DNA of 64,000 bases from assembly GCF_014050145.1 (NCBI RefSeq), contig NZ_JACFYF010000003.1, forward strand, positions 293,184 through 357,183. Direction: 5' to 3'. Positions within the stretch are counted from its first letter, which is position 1. Every line of letters begins with the position of its first letter. Made by a program: the position numbers and the translations under genes. The stretch comes from Vibrio marinisediminis. GTDB lineage: Bacteria; Pseudomonadota; Gammaproteobacteria; Enterobacterales; Vibrionaceae. Shown piece by piece: positions 16,847 to 24,750 of the stretch. The notes under the pieces are model-generated. The model made no database searches. It was not told where the DNA came from and was given only the letters and a program-made list of their open reading frames with translations.

Positions 16847-17863
16847 ATGTGGATTAAAATTAAAACGATAGCGCTAACCATTGCTTTACTATCTGGCTGC
16901 GCAGCATCAGATAATACCGATGAATTTAATAATTCTCTGTATGCAGGTAAGCCGATAGAAAGTTTAACCAATGCTGAACCACCAAAAAATGAGGAGGAAG
17001 CCCTTGCTCGCGGAGACATGGCATTAGCTAACAAAGATATCGACTTAGCTTTATATGAGTATTTACGTTCACTGAGCTTTGCTAAGGCACAATACAAAGA
17101 CAAAACGCTCTATACCGTCGGCAAAATCCATCTATCAAAACCAGATTTTGAGTTAGCAGAGCGAGCTTTCAAAGCCTCGTTGCAAGAGAACCCAGACAAT
17201 GTTGGCGCTTTGGAAGAGCTGGGGTCGTTGTATAGTCGTAGTGGGCGCACTGATGAGGGGATGAGTTACTTTATTAAAGCGATTAATGCGGATTTGATTC
17301 GCATGGGAGCGACGCCAAATCTAAGCAAAGAAACCTTGAGTATTGAGCAGATCTCACAACTGAAATACGATGATATGTCACCTGACGGAGCCTACAATGG
17401 CTTAGGTGTGCTTTATGATGTGCAAGGGCAACATGAAATAGCTCAATCTCTATTTGTCGATGCTATTGAAATTGATAACGGTAATATGGATGCGCTGATT
17501 AATCTGGGCTATTCGTACTATATGTCACAAGATTACCCTAAGGCATCGGTCTACACCAAAGCGGCGCTTAAGCGTGACAACAATAGTGAAAAGGCGCTCA
17601 ATAATCTCGCGCTTATCTATTTAGCACAAGATCAAGTACGCCAAGCATTGAATGTCTTTAGTCGTCATCTTTCGATGCCTGAAGCACTCAATAATGTCGG
17701 CTATTTCCTGATTTTGCAGGGGAAAGCCGAACAGGCTATCCCATATTTGCAGCAAGCGATTGATAAAAACCCGTCTTACTATGAAGTGGCGAACAAAAAC
17801 TTAGAGCGCGCGCTATCCATGGTGAGAGAAGGTGGATCAACCTCATCAATTACTGTTCAGTAG
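16847..17863 (+). CDS. tadD: TadD TPR lipoprotein
   Basis: This 338-residue protein has a signal peptide with lipobox LLSGC (Cys18) and at least six tetratricopeptide-like repeats, for example ALEELGSLYSRSGRTDEGMSYFIKAI, ALINLGYSYYMSQDYPKASVYTKAAL and ALNNLALIYLAQDQVRQAL. TadD is needed for secretin stability in other tad systems. It is the last gene of the operon, followed directly by a strong terminator. Confidence 0.92.
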   Translation: MWIKIKTIALTIALLSGCAASDNTDEFNNSLYAGKPIESLTNAEPPKNEEEALARGDMALANKDIDLALYEYLRSLSFAKAQYKDKTLYTVGKIHLSKPDFELAERAFKASLQENPDNVGALEELGSLYSRSGRTDEGMSYFIKAINADLIRMGATPNLSKETLSIEQISQLKYDDMSPDGAYNGLGVLYDVQGQHEIAQSLFVDAIEIDNGNMDALINLGYSYYMSQDYPKASVYTKAALKRDNNSEKALNNLALIYLAQDQVRQALNVFSRHLSMPEALNNVGYFLILQGKAEQAIPYLQQAIDKNPSYYEVANKNLERALSMVREGGSTSSITVQ

Positions 17864-17869
17864 CAAGTA

Positions 17870-17898
17870 AAAAAGAGACGCATCAAGCGTCTCTTTTT
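17870..17898. terminator. Bidirectional terminator between tadD and chrA
   Basis: A 12-bp perfect stem (17870-17881 with 17887-17898), loop ATCAA, flanked by A and T runs. It can end the tad transcript on the plus strand and chrA, which stops at 17915, on the minus strand. Confidence 0.92.
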
Positions 17899-17914
17899 AG
17901 TTTGGTGTTGCTCT

Positions 17915-19066
17915 TTAAAGCATGCCGTTGACTAAACCCGCGATAATGAAGGTAATCACCATCCAGATAATAGGCAGCTTGAGTTGCTTCATTAAGTAGA
18001 ATCCAACCAAAACCAGTGCGACATCAAATGGGTTCATTACCGCACTGGTAAATACAGGTTGGTAAAGTGCTGAAACCAGTAAACCGACTACGGCGGCATT
18101 TACACCACTAACTGCACCCGCTACCTGAGGCTTTTGCGCCAATGATTGCCAGTTTTTTAATACCCCGAGTAGCAATAAGAAGCCAGGTAAAAACACCGCG
18201 ACAGTGGCAACTAGCGCGCCAACTATTGGTGCGTTAGGTTGTAGTTCGTAGCCAATATAGGTAGCAAAAGTAAACATGGGACCCGGTACGGCTTGCGCGG
18301 CTGCGTATCCGGTTAAGAATGTATCTTGGCTAAGTTGGTCTCCCACAATTGTTTGCAGCAGCGGTAAAACCACATGACCACCACCAAACACTAGGCTACC
18401 CGCTTGGAAAAAGTCATTAAATAACCCCAACGTTGGCGTAAGGTGTGCAATCAGAGGTAAGCCGACGAGGATGGCAACAAATAGTGCCAGCGGTAAAACA
18501 GTTGGCTTAAATGGTTTGGGATCCGTTGGAGTTTCCCCTTTTAGGTACTTAGCACCAATAAGTGCGGCAATGACGAGTACCACCATTTGCGTGGCAATAC
18601 TGGGTAGTGTCAGTAAAGCAATTGCCGTGATCAAGCAGAGACTGACAGAAAGCGTATTTTTACAGAAGTTTTTGTACATTCCCCATGTTGCATCCGCAAC
18701 CACTACAACGGCTAGTAGCTTTAACCCGTGAACAATGCTTTGGAATGCGGTGGTTTCAGTGAGTTGGCTTGAAACGACAGCCAGCAATACCATGATCATT
18801 ACCGAGGGTAGGGTAAAGCCGATAAAAGCAGCGCAAGCACCTGTTAAGCCGCCACGTTTATAACCAAGTGCAAACCCCACTTGGCTTGAGCCTGGACCGG
18901 GCAAGAACTGGCTAAGCGCGACAATTTGTGCGTACTCACTGTCATCGAGCCAATTGAGTTTTTCGACGAAAGTTTGGCGAAAATAGCCAATATGCGCCGC
19001 AGGTCCGCCAAAGCTTATCCAGCCTAACCAGAAAAAGGTTTTAAAAATTGCGAGCATCAGAGTCAT
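17915..19066 (-). CDS. chrA: Chromate efflux transporter (CHR family, long form)
   Basis: This 383-residue membrane protein is made of two homologous halves. The N-terminal half has FGGPAAHIGYFRQ and LSQFLPGPGSSQVGFALGY; the C-terminal half has VFGGGHVVLPLLQ and AAQAVPGPMFTFATYIGY. This duplicated arrangement with about 10-12 membrane segments is the long-chain ChrA family, which exports chromate, possibly also sulfate-like anions. It is transcribed away from a LysR-type gene whose start is about 108 bases upstream, a common pairing of transporter and regulator. Family certain, physiological substrate inferred. Confidence 0.9.
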   Translation of the reverse strand: MTLMLAIFKTFFWLGWISFGGPAAHIGYFRQTFVEKLNWLDDSEYAQIVALSQFLPGPGSSQVGFALGYKRGGLTGACAAFIGFTLPSVMIMVLLAVVSSQLTETTAFQSIVHGLKLLAVVVVADATWGMYKNFCKNTLSVSLCLITAIALLTLPSIATQMVVLVIAALIGAKYLKGETPTDPKPFKPTVLPLALFVAILVGLPLIAHLTPTLGLFNDFFQAGSLVFGGGHVVLPLLQTIVGDQLSQDTFLTGYAAAQAVPGPMFTFATYIGYELQPNAPIVGALVATVAVFLPGFLLLLGVLKNWQSLAQKPQVAGAVSGVNAAVVGLLVSALYQPVFTSAVMNPFDVALVLVGFYLMKQLKLPIIWMVITFIIAGLVNGML

Positions 19067-19174
19067 GTCCTTCTAATTTCATTACTGCTTGTTGCTGCCT
19101 CTAGAGTAAAAAAAAGAGTAAGATGATTCAAATTGATAGTTTTAATTTTATTTATGAATCAAATGGGATTAAAC

Positions 19175-20098
19175 ATGGCAGGTTCTGAAGATCTTCAATG
19201 GCGCAACATCGACTTAAATTTGTTAGTGACCTTTTCTTATCTGTATCGCTACCGTAGTGTCAGTATTGCGGCTGAGAAAAGTTTCGTTAGCCAATCGGCA
19301 ATGAGCCATAGCTTGGCGCGTTTACGCCTATTGTTGGATGATCCGCTGTTTGTGCGCAAGGGGCATAGGATGGATCCGACGGAGCATGCCCACCATATCG
19401 CCCCAACCATTAGTCAGTTATTAGATGCGATTACGCATAATCTACTGACCAAGGCGCATTTTGACCCGACCAATTATTCAGGGGTGTGTCGAATTGGTTT
19501 AACGGATTACGCGGAATTTATTTTTGCTCCGGCAATTTACGATAGCATCCGCGAGCAAGCACCGAATGCCCAAATCAGTTTTATCAATGTTAATCGCAGT
19601 AACTATGTGGCTTTAACAGAACAAGAGAAACTTGATCTTGTCATTGGCAGTATGCCGGCGTTAGATGATGAGTTTGAAAGCCATTATCTTTATACCGAGA
19701 AGCATGTTTGTCTTGCTGATCCGCGCATGCTTGCTTTGAAGTCTGAGCTGACCAAAGAAGTGTTTGCGGGAATCGAGCAAGCGTTAGTGAGCCCGGATGG
19801 CAGCTTAACCACCCAAGTAGATAAGAAATTAGCAGAGCATGGTTTATCTCGCCGAGTAACGGTGGCATCACGCAATTTCCTGACCATTCGGAGTTTACTT
19901 AATCAGCGTCGTTTGATTGCTATTGTCCCGGAGAAGATGGCACTTGCTGAAGGCTTTGATGACCACTTAACAACGTTTGAACCTCCAGTGCCCGTCGCCG
20001 ATTTTGATATAGCGATGCTCTGGCATACCAGCCGCAATAGTGAAGATAAAAATGTCTGGTTACGTGAGTTGGTGCAAGGGGTGATAGTTACAAAATAG
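19175..20098 (+). CDS. LysR-family transcriptional regulator
   Basis: The protein has about 307 residues. The N-terminal helix-turn-helix reads SVSIAAEKSFVSQSAMSHSLARLR, followed by DDPLFVRKGHRMDPTEHA and a type 2 periplasmic-binding-like effector domain. The start is uncertain: in-frame ATGs lie at 19154, 19163 and 19175; I prefer 19175, just before AGSEDLQWRNIDLNLL, with GGGA upstream. It is divergent from chrA and likely regulates it, but no defined operator was identified. Confidence 0.85.
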   Translation: MAGSEDLQWRNIDLNLLVTFSYLYRYRSVSIAAEKSFVSQSAMSHSLARLRLLLDDPLFVRKGHRMDPTEHAHHIAPTISQLLDAITHNLLTKAHFDPTNYSGVCRIGLTDYAEFIFAPAIYDSIREQAPNAQISFINVNRSNYVALTEQEKLDLVIGSMPALDDEFESHYLYTEKHVCLADPRMLALKSELTKEVFAGIEQALVSPDGSLTTQVDKKLAEHGLSRRVTVASRNFLTIRSLLNQRRLIAIVPEKMALAEGFDDHLTTFEPPVPVADFDIAMLWHTSRNSEDKNVWLRELVQGVIVTK

Positions 20099-20130
20099 CG
20101 CGCTAACAATGCCGATGGCTTGGTAGCGCG
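20099..20130. repeat. GC-rich inverted repeat between convergent genes
   Basis: CGCGCTA (20099-20105) and TAGCGCG (20124-20130) pair perfectly around an 18-base loop just after the LysR stop codon. It has no T run, so it is only a possible terminator. Confidence 0.35.
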
Positions 20131-20150
20131 ACAATATGCTTGGTGAAAAA

Positions 20151-20816
20151 TTAGTGCTGGGTTTTAAAACTACGCAAAATCTTAAAGGAAGAAAAGGCGA
20201 TGATGCAGTAAGCCAACAGCTCAGAGCCTTCCTCGACAATGTTTTTTACATCGCGAACGTAATGCTCAGCCATAACACCTTGCCAAAAACTGCCCATGCC
20301 AAATAATCGAGAAAAAACCAGCAACATGATCAAGCCCAAAACCAGCATGTTCATATAAGAACTGCTGAGGATTACGGCAAGTTGGTCGAGTGTCTGTTTG
20401 CCGTTGCGAACGGCATAGGTGATGGCGGCAAAGGTGACCGCTAATGCTGGATAGACCCAAAAACCGTGTACGATGTAGTCAAAAAAAGCGTCATTTTCAC
20501 GAATTAACATCACTAAGAAAAATGCTCCCATCAGCGTGGCGGCGTGCTTTAGTTTTGTTTGTCGCTTTGCTAGGTAGAAGAAAGAACCCGCGGAGAGCAC
20601 AAGCATCAACTGTTCTAATCCCTCAGTAATCGAGAGTTCCCCTACTTGGTTCCCCAACACAATATAATCAAGGCGCAATGCAACATTGACTAGTAAGCAG
20701 ATAGCCACGCCAATCAACGCGGTTAAGCTACGTTTTAAAATGATTTCCGAGGCAGAACGTTGGAGTGAAAATTCGTAGCCTAGGCTCTCTTGATTGGTAT
20801 AGGTTGTCGTTTTCAT
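20151..20816 (-). CDS. Unknown polytopic membrane protein
   Basis: A 221-residue protein not recognised by me. It has about six hydrophobic segments (around residues 30-50, 70-85, 95-105, 120-137, 150-170 and 200-215) and conserved-looking polar residues inside them (LIRENDAFFDY, EEGSELLAY). No motif for a known transporter or enzyme is visible. It ends about 50 bases from the convergent LysR gene and is followed on the other side by the MATE gene's 3' end, 126 bases upstream of its start. Codon use and composition look like its neighbours. Confidence 0.7.
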   Translation of the reverse strand: MKTTTYTNQESLGYEFSLQRSASEIILKRSLTALIGVAICLLVNVALRLDYIVLGNQVGELSITEGLEQLMLVLSAGSFFYLAKRQTKLKHAATLMGAFFLVMLIRENDAFFDYIVHGFWVYPALAVTFAAITYAVRNGKQTLDQLAVILSSSYMNMLVLGLIMLLVFSRLFGMGSFWQGVMAEHYVRDVKNIVEEGSELLAYCIIAFSSFKILRSFKTQH

Positions 20817-20942
20817 AGCAGCATCAGATTTTGTAACAATGTGCTGCTCAGTTTATGAGCTGAAAAACGATTTGTTGTCAGAAAAATGTCATCAATTGAA
20901 CGGTGTGCAATTAATGGAAAGCACTTAGATTCATATGTAAAA

Positions 20943-22286
20943 CTAAGTGAGTTGATAACGAGTCCATACTTTGCTGCGCCAACGTCTCGCCATAATTACG
21001 CCACGAAACCATTCATCCATTGCGATAGCCATCCATGCACCGAATACACCATAACCCCAATGAACACCAAGCAAGTAGCTAAATACCACGCCTATCCCCC
21101 ACATGCTTAGGATGCCCATTTTTACTGGGAATTTAATATCACCAGCCGCTTTGAGTGCTGAGATAAAGATTAAGTTGAAGACTCGTCCGGCTTCAAGAAG
21201 GATAGAACCAGTTATTAAACTGGCGGTTAGTGCTGCAATTTCAGGTTGATCGGTAAAGAGCGGAATAATGTTATCGCTCAATAGGAAAATGGTGATGGTG
21301 ACAATGTTAGTCACGATGAAACCGACCACAAAGTATTTTTGTACTCGGATCAATATCGCATCAATCAAACCACGACCGATAAAATAACCCGTTTGAATTT
21401 GGCTGCCTTGTCCAATGGCTAGAGCAAAAGCAAAGGAAATGCGGGCAATGTTTTGTGCGTAGGTGAATGCGGCTAAAGATGCGGTTCCCATTTGTACGAT
21501 GAAGTAGATGATAGTCAGTTGAGCGAGGTTGTAAGAGAGCATTTCCCCCGCGTTCATCATGCCTATGCGCATAATACGCTGATAGGTAGCACGAGGAACC
21601 GTTTTCCAATTGGATAGAGGAACGCGAATATCCGTGCTGCGCAGTTTGCAACACAGCATCAAGGTGCTGAATAACTGGCTGGTGACAGTCGCAATAGCCA
21701 CACCTTGTACGCCATATACAGGCAAGCCAAAAGGCTGATACAAAGCAATATAGTTACCTGTAATGTTGAGCACGCCAGCAATTAGGTTGATCACCATTGG
21801 TGAACGAGAGTAGCCATGGCTACGCAAGATGGTGGTTAGCACAATCCCCATGGTGACATTGAATGTCATCGACCCACTGATGAAGAGGTATTGCTGAGCA
21901 TAGTTTTCAACCTGAGCTTCTAAGCCGTAATACGGCAGTAAAAAGTAGGCGGCAGAGACGGCAAAAAGGCTTAAAAATATCCCGACAATGGCAGACATAA
22001 TGATGCTTGCTACCGCGACATATGTGGATTCGTCTTCACGGTTTGAACCATTATATTGGGCGATTAAGATGCCAGTTCCGCTGCTAACCATCGAGGAAAT
22101 GATGATCAAAAAGAAAGAGATTTGGGTAATAACGCCAACAGCAGAAACGGCTTTATCTGAATAGCCACTTAACATGAATACATCACTAGTATTTAAGGCG
22201 GTGCGCAACATGATCTCGATAAACAGAGGCCAAGTTAGCGCAAAAATGTTCATGCGCTTATCAATTGCGTTCGGGAGTGATGACAT
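20943..22286 (-). CDS. MATE-family multidrug/toxin exporter
   Basis: A 447-residue integral membrane protein with about 12 hydrophobic segments and the MATE fold signature in both halves (N-half WPLFIEIMLRTALNTSDVFMLSGYSDKAVSAVG; C-half ISFAFALAIGQGSQIQTGYFIGRG). These antiporters export cationic drugs or metabolites using Na+ or H+. The N-terminal half starts unusually with a short LPNAIDKRM leader. An inverted repeat with two TATAAT boxes lies upstream. The substrate cannot be assigned. Confidence 0.88.
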   Translation of the reverse strand: MSSLPNAIDKRMNIFALTWPLFIEIMLRTALNTSDVFMLSGYSDKAVSAVGVITQISFFLIIISSMVSSGTGILIAQYNGSNREDESTYVAVASIIMSAIVGIFLSLFAVSAAYFLLPYYGLEAQVENYAQQYLFISGSMTFNVTMGIVLTTILRSHGYSRSPMVINLIAGVLNITGNYIALYQPFGLPVYGVQGVAIATVTSQLFSTLMLCCKLRSTDIRVPLSNWKTVPRATYQRIMRIGMMNAGEMLSYNLAQLTIIYFIVQMGTASLAAFTYAQNIARISFAFALAIGQGSQIQTGYFIGRGLIDAILIRVQKYFVVGFIVTNIVTITIFLLSDNIIPLFTDQPEIAALTASLITGSILLEAGRVFNLIFISALKAAGDIKFPVKMGILSMWGIGVVFSYLLGVHWGYGVFGAWMAIAMDEWFRGVIMARRWRSKVWTRYQLT

Positions 22287-22308
22287 GTCGGTGAGTGCTC
22301 AGCAGTTA

Positions 22309-22344
22309 GATATAATAGCCCTAAAAAAGGTGGGCTATTATATC
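22309..22344. promoter_or_regulatory. 13-bp perfect inverted repeat carrying TATAAT in both arms
   Basis: GATATAATAGCCC (22309-22321) and GGGCTATTATATC (22332-22344) are exact inverted copies around a 10-base spacer, 23 bases upstream of the MATE start codon. Each arm contains TATAAT in opposite directions. There is no T tail beyond it, so an operator or overlapping promoter pair is more likely than a terminator. Confidence 0.5.
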
Positions 22345-22430
22345 GATGAAAAAGTGAGCGTATAGGCTTTTTCTTACTTAGTGATAAATCGTACTGATGT
22401 TGTGATTTGCTACTTTTTACACAACGTTAT

Positions 22431-22985
22431 TTAGCGATTGGCGAGCAGTTGATCGATTTTCAGTTGATGTGCCGACGTCACCCCAGCCAAATTACTGTAT
22501 TTCGGTTTATCACGGTCATTTTCGAATGGATGATGCCAGCCAATCGTGTGTTCAATAAACTGTTTAGCAAAGTGCTCAGACACTTCTAAGCAGCCAGTTA
22601 AGACAGTATCGACATAGGTTTGTACGATAGGGCTCATTGAACAGGGAGGTGTTGCTTGTTCGGTAACGTAAATCCACACCTGGTCTTGTTCATCCAGTGA
22701 GAGATCGCTGTCCAATTGGGGATGAGCGATCGCAATGCGCGTATAACCCCGTTCACGTCGATCAAATTCAACCAAGTGCGTGTCGTCGACCTGTAGCAAT
22801 ACACCATTCACCAGACCATCGCCTTTGGTTACAACCAAGGGTGCCAGAATATAACTTTCATCAACTTTGCCCCAGTATCGGCATAGACCATGCGCCACAG
22901 CGGGTGTTGCAGCGGATGTTTGACCGGTCAATTGGCGAGATGCTGAGTTCATTAAGCTGCCGTAACCAAAGATATATTGTGTCAT
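22431..22985 (-). CDS. Gamma-glutamylcyclotransferase-like (GGCT/AIG2 fold) protein
   Basis: A 184-residue protein beginning YIFGYGSLMN, the substrate-binding loop of the gamma-glutamylcyclotransferase fold, with a second conserved segment FDRRERGYTRIAI holding the likely catalytic glutamate. Members turn gamma-glutamyl peptides or amines into 5-oxoproline; the true substrate is unknown. It is upstream of and codirectional with the MATE gene, separated by 144 bases including the inverted repeat, so it could be transcribed separately. Confidence 0.75.
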   Translation of the reverse strand: MTQYIFGYGSLMNSASRQLTGQTSAATPAVAHGLCRYWGKVDESYILAPLVVTKGDGLVNGVLLQVDDTHLVEFDRRERGYTRIAIAHPQLDSDLSLDEQDQVWIYVTEQATPPCSMSPIVQTYVDTVLTGCLEVSEHFAKQFIEHTIGWHHPFENDRDKPKYSNLAGVTSAHQLKIDQLLANR

Positions 22986-23369
22986 ATTGCTACTCTTACT
23001 AATGAATATTATGTCGTTCTATTGGGCATTACAGTGATGTTGTAGATGCTTTATTTCCCTAGCATAGTGTTCATCTATACTGATGGGATGCACACACTTA
23101 TCGTTAAGCTCTTTCTTGAAGCTTCAAGCCATGAGTCATGGCGTAATGATATCGACTTATCTCAATTTCGCCAAAGTGCTTTCTGTTTAGCAATATCGCA
23201 ATGAGTTATAAGTCATTTGGATCCTATTGGGTCATAATGACTTGATTTTAAATGTGTCACATTGACTTCTTTTTATTGTTTTATCAATTTAATTTATTGA
23301 TATGTAGTGTATTTTTGTTTGGCATGAAAGATGCAGTGTAATAATGGATACCACTATAGGAGTTTTTTA
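22986..23369. promoter_or_regulatory. Palindrome-dense intergenic region upstream of nnrS
   Basis: No convincing gene lies in these 384 bases. Four perfect palindromes do: CTTGAAGCTTCAAG (23115-23128), directly abutting CCATGAGTCATGG (23129-23141), GTCATAATGAC (23231-23241) and AATGTGTCACATT (23251-23263). The last resembles a CRP/FNR-type site. AAGATGCA at 23328-23335 looks like one half of the NsrR consensus. Site identities are inference. Confidence 0.5.
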
Positions 23370-24554
23370 GTGCTCAATATTACTGACAAGCGGGTTGAAG
23401 AAAAAATACCCGCTATTTTGCGCCTTGGTTTTCGCCCTTTCTTCTTTTTGGGTGCTATTTATGCCTTTATTGCTATTCCTCTTTGGGTTTGGATGTTTAA
23501 TTCTGGTCAACCACAAGCGTTGAGCGTGCCTGCATTATGGTGGCATGTACACGAAATGCTGTTTGGTTTTGCTATGGCCATTGTTGTCGGTTTTGTGCTT
23601 ACTGCGGTGCAAAATTGGACGGGAATCAATGGCACCAAAAATTATCGACTTTTAGCCATTGTGGTGCTCTGGTTGACACCGCGCTTGCTGCTCTGGACAC
23701 CCGTACCACTTTGGCTAATCTCTATCATTGATGCACTTTTCTTAGCCGTTGCTGCTTATGAAATTGCATGGCGAGTCATTAAGGCAAAAGGGTATAAAAA
23801 CCTCTTTTTTGTACCGCTATTCGTGTTGGCTATTATCGCTAACTTTGCCAGCTACGCTTGTGTTAAAGGTATGCCTCCGTTTCCTGCGCTTGCAGTATGG
23901 CAAGCCATGCTTTGGTGGTTTACTTTGCTACTCTCTGTTATGGGTGGGCGAGTCATTCCGTTCTTTACCGCAAGACGGTTTAATTTTGAAAAGCCGCAAC
24001 CCTTGATGTGGTTAGAGTGGTTGGCTAACTTACCGTTGGTGGCACTGTTTCTTTTGAGCTTTTTCCCATTAGCGATGGATCAACTGGGTTCTTGGTTGAT
24101 GGTTATTGCCGGGGCTGCGCAGTTAATCCGAGTGGTTCGTTGGCAGCCATGGAAAACCGTGAGTGAGCCTTTAGTGTGGTCACTGCATGCGGCGTATTTG
24201 TGTATTCCAGCCAGTTTGTTGGTGCGTGGCTTATGGCAAAACGCTTTTGCTCAGCACAATATGATTCACTTATTTGCGATTGGTGCGTTAAGTGGTGTGA
24301 TATTGGCAATGATAGCTCGTGTGACGATGGGGCATACTGGGCGCGCTATCTATCAAGGACCAAAAATGGGCTTAGCCTTTGCCATGATAATCTTGGCGGC
24401 ATTGATACGTAGCTTTGGGGTTGCCATGTTCCCTGCGCAAATGTTGCTGATGATTGATATCAGCGCGGGGTTGTGGGCATTGGCATTTGCGCTGTTTATT
24501 GCCAAGTTTGGTTATATGCTCGTTACCCCTCGAGTCGACGGTCATCCGGGTTGA
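23370..24554 (+). CDS. nnrS: NnrS family membrane protein
   Basis: A 394-residue protein with about 12 hydrophobic segments, of the NnrS haem-copper family linked to nitric oxide stress. Typical stretches are LRLGFRPFFFLGAIYA, WHVHEMLFGFAMAIVVGFVLTAVQNWTG, GGRVIPFFTARR and HLFAIGALSGVILAMIARVTMGHTG, with conserved histidines likely to bind metal. I chose GTG at 23370 because AGGAG ends 7 bases before; the in-frame ATG at 23331 lacks a ribosome site and would include that AGGAG in the coding region. A terminator follows 23 bases after the stop. Confidence 0.9.
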   Translation: MLNITDKRVEEKIPAILRLGFRPFFFLGAIYAFIAIPLWVWMFNSGQPQALSVPALWWHVHEMLFGFAMAIVVGFVLTAVQNWTGINGTKNYRLLAIVVLWLTPRLLLWTPVPLWLISIIDALFLAVAAYEIAWRVIKAKGYKNLFFVPLFVLAIIANFASYACVKGMPPFPALAVWQAMLWWFTLLLSVMGGRVIPFFTARRFNFEKPQPLMWLEWLANLPLVALFLLSFFPLAMDQLGSWLMVIAGAAQLIRVVRWQPWKTVSEPLVWSLHAAYLCIPASLLVRGLWQNAFAQHNMIHLFAIGALSGVILAMIARVTMGHTGRAIYQGPKMGLAFAMIILAALIRSFGVAMFPAQMLLMIDISAGLWALAFALFIAKFGYMLVTPRVDGHPG

Positions 24555-24577
24555 TATTTCCCCCTTCTAATACAATC

Positions 24578-24606
24578 AAGGCTTGGCATTGCGCCAAGCC
24601 TTTTGT
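24578..24606 (+). terminator. Terminator of nnrS
   Basis: AAGGCTTGGC (24578-24587) pairs perfectly with GCCAAGCCTT (24593-24602), followed by TT. Confidence 0.85.
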
Positions 24607-24612
24607 ATTTCT

Positions 24613-24733
24613 ATACCCGTCATACTTGAAATTGCAGCGGTGTTGGCTGTGGTCGTGCGCCGCAATCACATAGTTCACCTATGCTCAGGGGCTTTCTTAC
24701 TTGCCGCCTACCTGTACCTCCAAGTTTCTTGGC
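24613..24733. repeat. Vibrio-type intergenic palindromic element (copy 1)
   Basis: The segment starts ATACCCGTCATACTTGAAAT, has a core CATAG-N5-CTATG (24669-24683), then TTGCCGCCTACCTG and a degenerate right arm CCTCCAAGTTTCTTGG. From memory this is the dispersed imperfect palindrome common between Vibrionaceae genes, whose intact copies start and end with ATACCC/GGGTAT and CTTGAA/TTCAAG. It lies between the nnrS terminator and the 3' end of mltC. Confidence 0.7.
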
Positions 24734-24748
24734 TAGAGTGCCAAGAAA
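24725..24748. terminator. 9-bp hairpin at the 3' end of mltC
   Basis: TTTCTTGGC (24725-24733) pairs exactly with GCCAAGAAA (24740-24748), two bases beyond the mltC stop codon. It overlaps the right arm of the repeat element. No T tail on the minus strand, so terminator function is only possible. Confidence 0.45.
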
Positions 24749-24750
24749 GA

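Noticed and set aside
23088-23204. 38-codon ORF upstream of nnrS
   Set aside because: ATG is preceded by no clear ribosome site and the frame covers two palindromes; not convincing as a gene.
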